From contig JBEHXT010000010.1 in NCBI GenBank assembly GCA_048498555.1, forward strand, positions 124,001 to 188,000: 64,000 bases of DNA, written 5' to 3'. How positions within the stretch are numbered: the first letter of the stretch is position 1; each line of letters opens with the position of its first letter. The DNA is from Danxiaibacter sp048498555 (lineage in GTDB: Bacteria > Bacteroidota > Bacteroidia > Chitinophagales > Chitinophagaceae). The notes beneath the pieces were generated by a model. The model had not been told where the DNA came from and searched no databases. It was given only the letters and a program-made list of their open reading frames with translations. Shown here piece by piece: positions 8,088-16,099 of this stretch. The translations under genes and the position numbers were made by a program.

Positions 8088-8963
8088 ATGCAAAAAACAA
8101 ACGAAATATCAGAGAGCTCACAAAACGGCGGGTTGAAGATTAAAATTAATTCAGATGAATACCCTTATCCCTCTACTGATATTCCGCAAAAATTCCTAAA
8201 ACCACGCAAACTAACTTCGTATTTTATTGTATTAATTGAAAGTGGCTCTGTTACCTACAAATTGGACTTGCAAGAAATTACACTTACGGACGGACACTTG
8301 CTTTTCGCCATGCCTAATCAGGTTTTTACACCGCCCGATAAAGCAGGCAATCTTAAATACTTCAAGCTGTTATTTGATGAAAACACATTGGCATTGCTCC
8401 CACAGCAATTTCCTTTTTTAGTCAACCCTTTAAACTCCCAAACAATAACTTTTGAAAACGCTGCAAGACAAAGGGTAAAAAAGGGTTTTGAAATTTTAAA
8501 TCAAATACTTCACATAGATAAACATCAAACTGACACAGAAATAATATTGGCTTATTTGAATTCGCTATTAGTAGAATTGAACAGCGCCTATTTCAAAAAC
8601 AAAGAACCAATTAATATTTTCAACATTAATCTTTCAAAATTCATCGAGTTCAAACTAGTGGTGGAAACCCATCTTACCGAGCAACCTTCTATCAATACAA
8701 TTGCTGAAAAACTGGCTTTAACCACAAACAGTTTATATCGGATTGTAAAAGAATATGCCGGAGTTTCGCCAAAGGATTTTTTTACTAACCGCCTGATGAT
8801 AGAAGCACAACGGAAACTGCATTATTCAAAGCTTTCAGTAAAAGAATTAGCTTACGAGTTGGGCTTTAACGACCCTGACTATTTTTCACGTCTTTTTAAA
8901 AAATGTACAGGAAAAAGTGTAAGTGAGGTTTTAGAAACCCGGCAAGATTTGTCAGGAGAATAG
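8088..8963 (+). CDS. AraC-family transcriptional regulator
   Basis: 291 residues. The N-terminal part (about 25-160) is a cupin-like sensing domain (SYFIVLIESGSVTYKLDLQE, then LLFAMPNQVFTPPDKAG). The C-terminal 100 residues are the double helix-turn-helix of AraC proteins, with INTIAEKLALTTNSLYRIVK as the first helix pair and the signature LAYELGFNDPDYFSRLFKK in the second. It acts in the cytoplasm on DNA. The SDR gene begins 61 bases after its stop in the same direction and is a likely target. AraC/SDR pairs are common in this phylum. The inducer is unknown. Confidence 0.88.
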   Translation: MQKTNEISESSQNGGLKIKINSDEYPYPSTDIPQKFLKPRKLTSYFIVLIESGSVTYKLDLQEITLTDGHLLFAMPNQVFTPPDKAGNLKYFKLLFDENTLALLPQQFPFLVNPLNSQTITFENAARQRVKKGFEILNQILHIDKHQTDTEIILAYLNSLLVELNSAYFKNKEPINIFNINLSKFIEFKLVVETHLTEQPSINTIAEKLALTTNSLYRIVKEYAGVSPKDFFTNRLMIEAQRKLHYSKLSVKELAYELGFNDPDYFSRLFKKCTGKSVSEVLETRQDLSGE

Positions 8964-9024
8964 ATTGATTTGTCCATCCACGCAGTTTTTTAGCCATCTA
9001 CTTTTGCTTCATCAATTCAAAAAA

Positions 9025-9762
9025 ATGAAATCAGCATTAGTAACAGGCGCTAACAAAAGCATAGGCTTTGAAGTTGCACGGCAACTTGCTCAAAAAGGAA
9101 TATATGTTTACCTCGGCTGTCGCAATCCAGCAAATGGACTACAAGCCGTTGAAAAATTAAAAGCAGCGGGATTAAGCCATGTAGAGGCTATTCAGCTTGA
9201 CGTTACAGATGATGAATCCGTAAAAAATGCCCGTATAGAAATCGGCAAGAAAACAAAAGTGCTGGACATACTTATCAATAATGCGGGACTTCATGGTGGC
9301 CATCCGCAGGCGGCACTTAATGCATCCATTGACCAGTTTAAAAAGGCATACGATGTAAATGTTTACGGGGTAGTAAGAGTTACACAGGCGTTTATTGATT
9401 TATTGAAAAAATCTGCTGAACCTCGTATCGTAAATGTAAGTTCAAGCCAGGGTTCAATTACATTGCACAGCGACCCATCATATAAATATTACGACTATAA
9501 AGGGGCTGTTTACCTTTCTTCAAAATCAGCAATGAATATGTATACAGTTGTGTTGGCGTATGAATTGAAAGATAGCAACTTCAAAATAAATGCTGTATGC
9601 CCCGGTTTTACAAAGACAGATTTTAATGGCCACCGTGGCCCGGGTAGTGTGGAAGATGCAGGAAAGCGAATTTTAAAGTATGCGTTAATTGACAAAGATG
9701 GGCCTACGGGAAAATTTTTCAGTGAAGAAAACAATCCGAAGACAGGAGAAATTCCCTGGTAA
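9025..9762 (+). CDS. Short-chain dehydrogenase/reductase (SDR)
   Basis: 245 residues from ATG 9025; the longer frame from 8965 begins on a non-ATG codon. This is a classical SDR. The cofactor loop is TGANKSIGFEVA near the N-terminus, LDVTDDES marks the acidic binding site, LINNAGLHGG the NNAG motif, and VNVSSSQGS supplies the catalytic Ser. YLSSKSAMN fits the active-site YxxxK, and PGFTKTDFNG follows. It resembles carbonyl-reductase-like members and should reduce a carbonyl with NAD(P)H. The upstream AraC gene probably controls it. Confidence 0.88.
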   Translation: MKSALVTGANKSIGFEVARQLAQKGIYVYLGCRNPANGLQAVEKLKAAGLSHVEAIQLDVTDDESVKNARIEIGKKTKVLDILINNAGLHGGHPQAALNASIDQFKKAYDVNVYGVVRVTQAFIDLLKKSAEPRIVNVSSSQGSITLHSDPSYKYYDYKGAVYLSSKSAMNMYTVVLAYELKDSNFKINAVCPGFTKTDFNGHRGPGSVEDAGKRILKYALIDKDGPTGKFFSEENNPKTGEIPW

Positions 9763-9945
9763 GGGATATATAACTTTGGAGAAAACAACGAACCACGAAC
9801 AAGGTATTGCCAAAAGCTGGCTGGGTTGCAAAGTTAAACCTGTGTACTTCCATCAACTTTTGTACATTATTTGAATGGAAGTACTTGATTCCCTTAGCTT
9901 CGGCAATGCTCAAACCACTAGCGGTTATGCAAAAACATTCTCAAT
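9763..9945. repeat. Spacer folding as nested palindrome with TTCAACTTTTGTAC-type loop
   Basis: The outer arms are GTATTGCCAAAAGCT (9804-9818) and AGCTTCGGCAATGC (9896-9909), complementary with few mismatches. The inner arms are GTACTTCCAT (9844-9853) and ATGGAAGTAC (9875-9884), perfectly complementary. CATCAACTTTTGTAC (9851-9865) starts on the inner arm and runs into the loop. GCTGGCTGGG follows the first outer arm. Confidence 0.55.
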
Positions 9946-10698
9946 ATGGTTTATAATATTTTAAACGGAGATGCTCTTGCCTACAGTTTTCCTGACACGG
10001 GAATTGAAGGAGACATAATCGTTGTCAGAGAAGCGCTTATTGACGGAGACTTATCAGGTGATGACCTCCTGGCTTTCTGGCACACAAGAGCCCGGTACAT
10101 TGGATTAACTGAAGATGAGTATCACAACAAGGTTGCAAATGAATTTGAAAAAATAATCAATGCACCTAAAGATTCCGAATTCAATCTTTGGTTTGAATAT
10201 GATTTATTCTGCCAGGCAAACATGTGGTTTGTTATTTCACTCATTAATAATTTGCCAATAAAGAAAAAAGCTTATGCTGTTTATACCTCCTATTTAGACA
10301 GAAACAATAAACATTTTTGGAATGGATTTGGACCGGCTAATTCAAGTCAGCTTCAAGTTTGTTTTGCTGATAGAATTCTTTTAAGTAACGCAGACTTACA
10401 ACTAGGACAAGAATTATGGAAAGCCTATAAAGAAAATAAGTTTGAAGAACTAATATGCCTTGCAAAACATCAATCTCCTGCTTTCCCATATTTGCAAGAA
10501 GTAGTGAAAGCACATATCGAACGTTTTCCAACAGATGGCACGAATGGAAGGCCTGAAAAAGTAATTGAAGACATTACAAAAAATGTATCTACCGACTTCC
10601 ATCAAGTGTTTACAGAATTTTGGAACAGAGAAAGTATTTATGGATTTGGTGATATTCAATTGAAACATCTTTATGATAAAGTGATGCGCTCCCGCTAA
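9946..10698 (+). CDS. DUF1835 domain protein
   Basis: 250 residues, cytoplasmic, no signal peptide. The N-terminus matches the DUF1835 pattern: NILNGDALAYSF, then GDIIVVREALIDGDLSGDD, followed by an acidic helix. A hydrophobic middle (LWFEYDLFCQANMWFVISL) and PYLQEVVKAHIERFPT, with a C-terminal helical tail, fit the usual two-part layout of these proteins. The family has no settled biochemical role. The gene stands alone between two repeat-bearing spacers. Confidence 0.72.
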   Translation: MVYNILNGDALAYSFPDTGIEGDIIVVREALIDGDLSGDDLLAFWHTRARYIGLTEDEYHNKVANEFEKIINAPKDSEFNLWFEYDLFCQANMWFVISLINNLPIKKKAYAVYTSYLDRNNKHFWNGFGPANSSQLQVCFADRILLSNADLQLGQELWKAYKENKFEELICLAKHQSPAFPYLQEVVKAHIERFPTDGTNGRPEKVIEDITKNVSTDFHQVFTEFWNRESIYGFGDIQLKHLYDKVMRSR

Positions 10699-10902
10699 CA
10701 CCGAGCTACCTGCTATGCTGGCTGAACAATACCAATCGTTCTGCGAACTTATCCTCTATCGCCTGGGTTGGACAAAAAAATATCAGCAAAAGAATATAAC
10801 TTCAACTTTACTAATTCTATTGAGCTTTTAAACTAAACTGACGGATCCTGGAAATGCCGGCGCAGCATATCCGTTAGCGATTATGGCAAAACACAACAAC
10901 CA
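10693..10902. repeat. Spacer with nested inverted repeats CGCTAAC/GTTAGCG
   Basis: The outer arms CGCTAAC (10693-10699) and GTTAGCG (10873-10879) are perfectly complementary, as are the inner arms TATGCTG (10714-10720) and CAGCATA (10863-10869). GCTGGCTGAAC (10717-10727) and TTCAACTTTACTAATTC (10801-10817) lie between them. The first arm overlaps the end of the DUF1835 gene. Confidence 0.55.
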
Positions 10903-11481
10903 ATGACACCGATCTTTTTCACAAAACAAGCTGATTTTAGAAAGTGGTTGCAAAAAAACCATGAAAAGGAAAGTGAGTTGTTGGTGGGCTTTTATAAGGT
11001 TGGCAGTGGAAAACCGAGTATGACCTGGCCTCAATCGGTTGATGAAGCGCTTTGTTTTGGATGGATTGACGGCGTTAGAAAATCTATTGATGAAGATCGT
11101 TATCAAATTCGTTTTTCACGACGCAAATCAACAAGTATATGGAGCGCGATTAACATTAAAAAGATGGAAGAATTAAGTGCGAACGGGCTTATGCAACCCG
11201 CAGGACTTGCAAGTTTTGAAAAAAGAACTGAAAGCAAGTCCAAAGTATATTCTCATGAAAAGGAAGAAGCAGAATTAAGTCAAAGCTTTAAAAAACAATT
11301 TAAAACAAACAAAAAGGCCTGGGATTACTTTCAGTCCCTGGCCCCATCATATAGAAAAGTATCAGCACACTGGGTTATGAGTGCAAAGCAAGAAGCGACG
11401 AAACTAAAACGATTGGATCAACTTATCTCAGACAGCGAAGCAGGTACGAACCAATGGAAGGACAACAAGTACAAAAAATGA
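10903..11481 (+). CDS. YdeI/OmpD-associated family protein
   Basis: 192 residues, no signal peptide. The N-terminal half shows the family pattern FRKWLQKNH, then LLVGFYKVGSG and SVDEALCFGWIDG, followed by the basic stretch YQIRFSRRKSTSIWSAIN. The C-terminal half (from about residue 125) has WDYFQSLAPSYRK, the second conserved block of the YdeI/bacteriocin-protection group. The family is linked to resistance against antimicrobial peptides in some reports, but its mechanism is not established. Stand-alone gene. Confidence 0.82.
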   Translation: MTPIFFTKQADFRKWLQKNHEKESELLVGFYKVGSGKPSMTWPQSVDEALCFGWIDGVRKSIDEDRYQIRFSRRKSTSIWSAINIKKMEELSANGLMQPAGLASFEKRTESKSKVYSHEKEEAELSQSFKKQFKTNKKAWDYFQSLAPSYRKVSAHWVMSAKQEATKLKRLDQLISDSEAGTNQWKDNKYKK

Positions 11482-11535
11482 CATGTATAACAACGAACTG
11501 CAAACACAAGCACTGGTAAAATACAAACGGATGGA

Positions 11536-12057
11536 ATGCGACACTTAACAAACTTTATAACGACGATAATTTTCTCCATCTTCTTTTGCAATTCGTCAAT
11601 TGCTCAAACAGATAGTTTTTTAGTTGCAGAAATCAGAACCTACATGAATCATATTGACTCAATCAATAGTCCGGACAATGCTCAGGATAGAGGCTACATG
11701 AAATCTGTAGCCGACGGAATAATTAAAAGAGACAATGAAGTAGCCGGAGGTTTTGGTATTTATACTTTATCAAATTTAAATGGCGACACAGTTTATAGAA
11801 TTGCATATCATGGCAATCTCGATATAAACACTTACAAAACTTATTATTTCAGTAAAAATGAATTGGTATATGCGACGCTTGAACTTAAAAATAAAGACTC
11901 GCTGGCAACAACGTTCTTTAAAAAAGAAGAGTTTTACAATAACGGAAAATTGATTTTGAAGAATCCGGAACAAGACCCAAAAAGATACATCGACATATCA
12001 GAATTCTCATTGTTGACAGACGGGAAAAAACTCCTGACAGACTTTTTTAAAAAATAA
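11536..12057 (+). CDS. Secreted protein of unknown function
   Basis: 173 residues with a typical signal peptide (about 1-23, ending NSSIAQ). The mature part is mixed alpha/beta: an N-terminal helix with NHIDSINS, a central GFGIYTLSNLNGDTVYRIAYHG, then strands, a FFKKEEFYNNGKLI segment and DISEFSLLTDGKKLL. No recognised motif or lipobox. It lies 20 bases before the next secreted-protein gene, so the two may be co-transcribed. Confidence 0.6.
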   Translation: MRHLTNFITTIIFSIFFCNSSIAQTDSFLVAEIRTYMNHIDSINSPDNAQDRGYMKSVADGIIKRDNEVAGGFGIYTLSNLNGDTVYRIAYHGNLDINTYKTYYFSKNELVYATLELKNKDSLATTFFKKEEFYNNGKLILKNPEQDPKRYIDISEFSLLTDGKKLLTDFFKK

Positions 12058-12077
12058 CTACAGCCAACTACTATCAA

Positions 12078-12770
12078 ATGAATACTCTATTATCAAATTA
12101 TCGCATCTTCTTGTTTTTACTAGCCTTAACATGCAAGATCACCGTTTTACAGGCCCAGGTACCTGTACACGAAGAGCCACGGCACCACCTGGTTTTTCAA
12201 AATACAGAAGTACGAATGTTGAATGTCCTTATTCCTCCGGGCGATACATCTCTATATCATATTCACACAACGCCATCTGTATTTATCTTTTTTACAAGTA
12301 CAACCACCGGTTCGCAATTGCAGGGAAAAACAGCTTCATCAGGAAAATCGGCCGCGGGCCACATTCTGTTTGAAAACCTGGCAGCACCTAATATCCGTGT
12401 TCACCGTGTGTGGAATTTAGACAAAGACACGTTCCATGTTATGGACATAGAGCTACTGTCTAAAGACACAGGTTTTCTTCAGGAACCTTTGTCTCTGCCT
12501 GACCTAAAATTAGAAATTGACACAGCATGGGTAAGAGCATACCGGCTTTCTCTGTCAAAAGGAAAGAATTTTATTCTTAAAGATAAAGCTCGTTCTTTCA
12601 TATTAGTATCTCTTAATAACGCTGAAATAAAAACTGAACAAAGCGGAAAATCCCAGCGACAAACAGTACAACCAGGAACCTTTTTTAATATTAAGAAAAG
12701 TGCCTCATTTGCAATTGAAAACACTACTAATGCTACAGCGGATTTTTTTCTGCTTGAACTACCTAAATAA
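12078..12770 (+). CDS. Secreted cupin-like protein
   Basis: 230 residues with a signal peptide (about 1-27, ending VLQAQ). EPRHHLVFQNTEVRMLNVLI, then GDTSLYHIHTTPSVFIFF, resembles the first half of a cupin barrel, with the His pair at HIH as possible metal ligands. The second half (from about residue 145) repeats a barrel-like pattern and ends FFLLELPK, so it may be a bicupin. No catalytic function can be read. It is transcribed in the same direction and close to the gene ending at 12057. Confidence 0.55.
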   Translation: MNTLLSNYRIFLFLLALTCKITVLQAQVPVHEEPRHHLVFQNTEVRMLNVLIPPGDTSLYHIHTTPSVFIFFTSTTTGSQLQGKTASSGKSAAGHILFENLAAPNIRVHRVWNLDKDTFHVMDIELLSKDTGFLQEPLSLPDLKLEIDTAWVRAYRLSLSKGKNFILKDKARSFILVSLNNAEIKTEQSGKSQRQTVQPGTFFNIKKSASFAIENTTNATADFFLLELPK

Positions 12771-12957
12771 TAATTCCATATTGTTTCAAGGCCTTGCAAA
12801 AAAGGATTGCCTTCAACACCGTGCTGCTAGCATTGCATTCAGAAAATGCGAGTCGATGAACCATTTGCATCTTTTTGTATACTATTCGGTTTTAGTCTCG
12901 GATAACAAAAAAACACCTGGTAGAAAAGCAATGAACATCTCTTTCCCATCCCTTCTT

Positions 12958-12965
12958 TATATTTG
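12958..12965 (+). promoter_or_regulatory. -7 promoter element (TATATTTG) for creatininase-family gene
   Basis: TATATTTG matches TAnnTTTG. A start near 12969 would leave a leader of about 12 bases before ATG 12981. It would place the alternative start at 12975 almost at the 5-prime end. Confidence 0.45.
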
Positions 12966-12980
12966 TTAAAATGATTGCTT

Positions 12981-13856
12981 ATGAAAAGAATTACAAGCCT
13001 ACTGCTTGCGTTGTACTTTGTTATTTTTATTAGCCTGCACGCAACTGCTCAAAAAAAACTGCCTGCACGCTGGGATGAAATAACGGCGGCTGATTGGGAC
13101 AACGCCTTAAACAAAAGCAATAAAACCTGTATTCTTCCTATTGGCATTCTGGAAAAACATGGCCCCCATGTGCCCATGGGCAGCGACCTGATTCGTGTGC
13201 GCGAGTATGCTTTACGTGCAACGCAAAAAGAATACGCCGTAGTGTTCCCCGATTATTTTTACGGACAGATAAACGAAGCCAAACACCAGCCGGGTGTATT
13301 TGCTTTACCAGAAAGAACGGTATGGGACCTGCTGGAAAACACCTGCGATGAAATTGCGAGGAATGGGTTTAATAAAATCATCATTATAAATGGGCACGGC
13401 GGCAATCCTGAGCTGATAAAATATTTTATACAAACAAGGCTTGAAAAAGAGAGAAATTATGCGGTGTATTTTTTCCAGCCTTCCTCAGATTCTGCTTTTA
13501 ATAAACAAGTAGCAGCCCTACGTCATTCAGATGCCAGCGGCGACCAGCATGCCGGCGAAAAAGAAACATCGGAAGTATTGTATTTCCGTCCGGACCTGGT
13601 GCAATTAGACAGCGCCAAAAATGAGTCTGGCAAAAATCAGAACCGGTTATCCATACCAAATGTGTATACAGGCATCTGGTGGTATGCCGATTATCCCAAT
13701 CATTATGCAGGTGAAGGTGATAAGGCTACGGCAGCACTTGGTAAAGTGATAGCGGATCATACCATCAGCCAGTTGACCGATGCCATTAAAGCTATTAAGG
13801 GCGACAATAAAACATTGATGCTGCAGAAAGAGTTTTTTGAACGTGTGAGAAAGTAA
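12981..13856 (+). CDS. Creatininase-family amidohydrolase with signal peptide
   Basis: About 291 residues from ATG 12981, which starts a clean signal peptide (MKRITSLLLALYFVIF, ending HATAQ). Metal-binding blocks typical of the family are present: PIGILEKHGPHVPMGSD (E, H and D ligands) and IIINGHGGNPELIKY. HAGEKETSEVLYF carries the late conserved Glu. These enzymes open cyclic amides or remove formyl groups using two divalent metals. The signal peptide suggests periplasmic action, which is seen in some Bacteroidota members. The substrate is unknown; creatinine itself is not implied. Confidence 0.85.
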   Translation: MKRITSLLLALYFVIFISLHATAQKKLPARWDEITAADWDNALNKSNKTCILPIGILEKHGPHVPMGSDLIRVREYALRATQKEYAVVFPDYFYGQINEAKHQPGVFALPERTVWDLLENTCDEIARNGFNKIIIINGHGGNPELIKYFIQTRLEKERNYAVYFFQPSSDSAFNKQVAALRHSDASGDQHAGEKETSEVLYFRPDLVQLDSAKNESGKNQNRLSIPNVYTGIWWYADYPNHYAGEGDKATAALGKVIADHTISQLTDAIKAIKGDNKTLMLQKEFFERVRK

Positions 13857-13939
13857 AAATAGATGTCAACTACAACGCAGGAGGCACAACAAGATAGACT
13901 AATTGCTGTGGCAGGCCTCAACAATTATCAAATATCAAT

Positions 13940-14569
13940 ATGACAAAGACAATAACATTTTTACTTGCGGCACTTTTCGCCATTACTTCTTTTGGACAGG
14001 CTTTTGAAGGAAAAATAGTTTATAAAAACACTTACAAAAGTAAAATGCCAAATGTAACAGATGAACAACTCACGGCAATGATGGGTTCGACACAAGAATA
14101 TTTCATTAAAAATGGCGACTATAAATCAGTTACAAACGGTTCATTTTTTCAGTGGCAACTTTATGTAAACAAGGACAACAAACTTTACAATAAAATGGCA
14201 AACGCTGAAACCTTACTTTGGAACGATGGTGCTATTAATCCAGACGAAATTTTAGATGCAACCGTTGCTAGAAATGTCACAGAAATCTTAGGTTATAAAT
14301 GTGATGAACTTATATTGACTTGTAAAAGTGGGATACAAAAATATTATTTCAATAACAAGCTTTCGGTTGACACAAAACTATTTGTTAATCACAAGTTTGG
14401 AAATTGGTATGACTTTCTTTCCAAATCAAATTCACTGCCTTTAAAATCCATCGTTGACAATAGACAATTTACTTTGGAAAGTTTAGCAACAGAGGTAAAA
14501 GAAATGAAACTTGACAAGACGCTTTTTGAATTGCCAGCAAATGCAAAGACAATGAAAAGCCCTTATTGA
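13940..14569 (+). CDS. Secreted protein, DUF4412/GLPGLI-like
   Basis: 209 residues with a signal peptide (1-19, ending TSFGQ). The mature protein starts AFEGKIVYKNTYKSKMP and carries FIKNGDYKSV, LYVNKDNKLYNKM and TEILGYKCDELIL. This is the order of periplasmic beta-rich proteins that start with a GxIxY strand and have a GYxC strand in the middle. The family match is tentative. The last 37 bases of the gene and 25 bases beyond it recur in degraded form at 15673-15734. Confidence 0.6.
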   Translation: MTKTITFLLAALFAITSFGQAFEGKIVYKNTYKSKMPNVTDEQLTAMMGSTQEYFIKNGDYKSVTNGSFFQWQLYVNKDNKLYNKMANAETLLWNDGAINPDEILDATVARNVTEILGYKCDELILTCKSGIQKYYFNNKLSVDTKLFVNHKFGNWYDFLSKSNSLPLKSIVDNRQFTLESLATEVKEMKLDKTLFELPANAKTMKSPY

Positions 14570-14592
14570 CAACAAGAAAACCTGCAGTCAAC
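14531..14592 (+). repeat. 62-base gene-end repeat, copy 1
   Basis: Covers the last codons of the gene ending at 14569 and 23 bases downstream. It aligns without gaps to 15673-15734, with 49 of 62 bases identical by my count. Copy 1 is the intact one because it includes the coding end. Confidence 0.6.
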
Positions 14593-14947
14593 AAAAGGTT
14601 GGTGTTATTTGTCGGCGGACTGATTAAGCCACTTCAACTACAACTTGCTTAAATGGTAGTTTTCAGCTTGATGAGCAATGTCAATCACCGGTACTCAACA
14701 TCAACTTTTTGCTTTACCAAGCCGAATTTCCAGGCTAAGCCTTTTCCTAATTCCTCACAAATGCCAAATCATACTCATCAGTACTATTCTGCTTAAGGCT
14801 AACTAATCCCGACAGTCTGATAGTTCAACTTCCGAACTTGTAATCAGTTATAGAAGACAAAATTTGCATTGTCCTTTTTTCTAAAAAAATAAATATTTAT
14901 TGTTTATCAATAATTATTTATTATTTTAGCATCATAATTTAATCATT
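14570..14947. other. Spacer upstream of the DUF2975-HTH pair
   Basis: The first part carries AACAAAAGGTTG (14590-14601), GGCGGACTGA and CTTCAACTACAAC (from about 14632), then CATCAACTTTTTG near 14699, so it belongs to the spacer family. The last 70 bases are extremely AT-rich and contain the dyad listed separately. No reading frame is convincing. Confidence 0.45.
14897..14913 (+). promoter_or_regulatory. Candidate operator dyad TTATTG-N5-CAATAA
   Basis: TTATTG (14897-14902) and CAATAA (14908-14913) are perfectly complementary around five bases, within an AT-rich stretch 34 bases before the DUF2975 start. The second gene of the pair encodes a small HTH protein, so an autoregulatory site here is plausible. 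This is inference only. Confidence 0.3.
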
Positions 14948-15427
14948 ATGAAAAAAATTTCGATAAGATTTCTCCAGGCGGTCGTCGTGCTTATTGGCAT
15001 TGTCGCGCTTGCCATTTTAATTCGGGTTCCCTTAACCGAAGGAAGAGCTGCAAACTTAGATTTGTTCAGCATTTACGCTGACCCGTTCATCTTGTATGGT
15101 TACGTAGCATCAATCGCTTTTTTTGTTGCACTGTACAAGGCGTTCAGGTTACTTGGGTACATAGGGCAAAACAAAGTATTCTCATCAAGCTCTGTTAAGA
15201 CCTTAAAGAGCATAAAGTATTGTGCAATTATATTAAGCATTTTTATTGTGGCTGCTGGGTTATACATACGAATATTTCATAACAAAGACGATGACCCGGC
15301 GGGTTTCCTCGCCATTTGCATCGTGACTACGTTCGCTTGTGTAGTGGTTGCAACGGCAGCGGGAATATTTGAAAAAATGCTGCAGAATGCATTAGATATG
15401 AAATCTGAAAACGACTTAACAATTTAA
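14948..15427 (+). CDS. DUF2975 membrane protein
   Basis: 159 residues with four predicted membrane helices (about 7-25, 45-62, 92-111 and 121-143), the layout of DUF2975. Conserved-looking features are the N-terminal ISIRFLQAVVVLIGIVALA and FSSSSVKTLKSIKYCAII before the third helix. It is followed after three bases by a small HTH gene, a pairing that is widespread for this family. The membrane protein may control the regulator or be controlled by it; its function is unknown. Confidence 0.8.
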   Translation: MKKISIRFLQAVVVLIGIVALAILIRVPLTEGRAANLDLFSIYADPFILYGYVASIAFFVALYKAFRLLGYIGQNKVFSSSSVKTLKSIKYCAIILSIFIVAAGLYIRIFHNKDDDPAGFLAICIVTTFACVVVATAAGIFEKMLQNALDMKSENDLTI

Positions 15428-15430
15428 GCT

Positions 15431-15646
15431 ATGCCAATTATTGTAAACTTAGACGTGATGATGGCAAAGCGAAAAATTTCTCTGAATGAACTTTCTGACA
15501 GAGTTGATTTGACATTATCCAACCTTTCTATCTTAAAGACTGGCAAGGCAAAAGCCATTCGCTTTAGCACTTTAGACGCAATTTGTAAAGCCTTAGACTG
15601 CCAGCCAGCAGACATTCTGGAATATGTGAATGATAAAAAAGAATAA
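15431..15646 (+). CDS. Small XRE/Cro-type HTH transcriptional regulator
   Basis: 71 residues consisting almost entirely of one helix-turn-helix domain: INLDVMMAKRKISLNELSDR-like opening, then LTLSNLSILKTGKAKAIRF as the recognition region and LDAICKALDCQPADIL closing. This is the YozG-like minimal Cro fold. It starts three bases after the DUF2975 stop and is surely co-transcribed. It probably binds the promoter upstream of the pair (dyad at 14897). Confidence 0.88.
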   Translation: MPIIVNLDVMMAKRKISLNELSDRVDLTLSNLSILKTGKAKAIRFSTLDAICKALDCQPADILEYVNDKKE

Positions 15647-16099
15647 CGAACTTCTGAAAAATAATTTCTGGATTGCCAGCAGGCATAAAGACAATGAAAA
15701 TCCTTTATCGACCACAGGAAAACCTACAGTGCACATCAGTTTGATAAGATTGTGGTGGTACCGACGGTTGAAAACCGGCGTTGCTTAATATGTCATTGAG
15801 CTTCGCCTTTTTTCCCTCGACTTTGTTTCCAGCCGAAGGAATACCATCGAACAACGGCATATATTTTCAACAATAAATTATACTTTCGGCCTCCATTTCA
15901 GGGGGACAGAGCACGGAATAGCAACACATACCCCAATGCGTGGCCGTTAAGCGCAATTACATGGATATACAATGTATATATCATTGGTAGATTATAACAA
16001 CAATCTAAAAATTTGATTACGCAGAGACATAACCCTTTTAACGCAGGACTGAGTAAAAGGATTTAAAAACAGCACGGCCTGATATATTGAATTAAAGCA
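15647..16099. other. Spacer with degraded gene-end copy
   Basis: A 453-base gap. Its start holds the degraded copy of the end of the 13940 gene (15673-15734). Near its end GGCCGTTAAGCGC (about 15942-15954) resembles the GTTAGCG ends of other spacers. The rest shows no gene, promoter or terminator that I can support. Confidence 0.35.
15673..15734 (+). repeat. 62-base gene-end repeat, copy 2 (degraded)
   Basis: Gap-free partner of 14531-14592 with 13 mismatches by my count. It has no gene upstream that uses it as its end, because the HTH gene stops at 15646 in an unrelated frame. It therefore looks like the leftover 3-prime end of a second, mostly lost copy of the 13940 gene. Confidence 0.55.
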
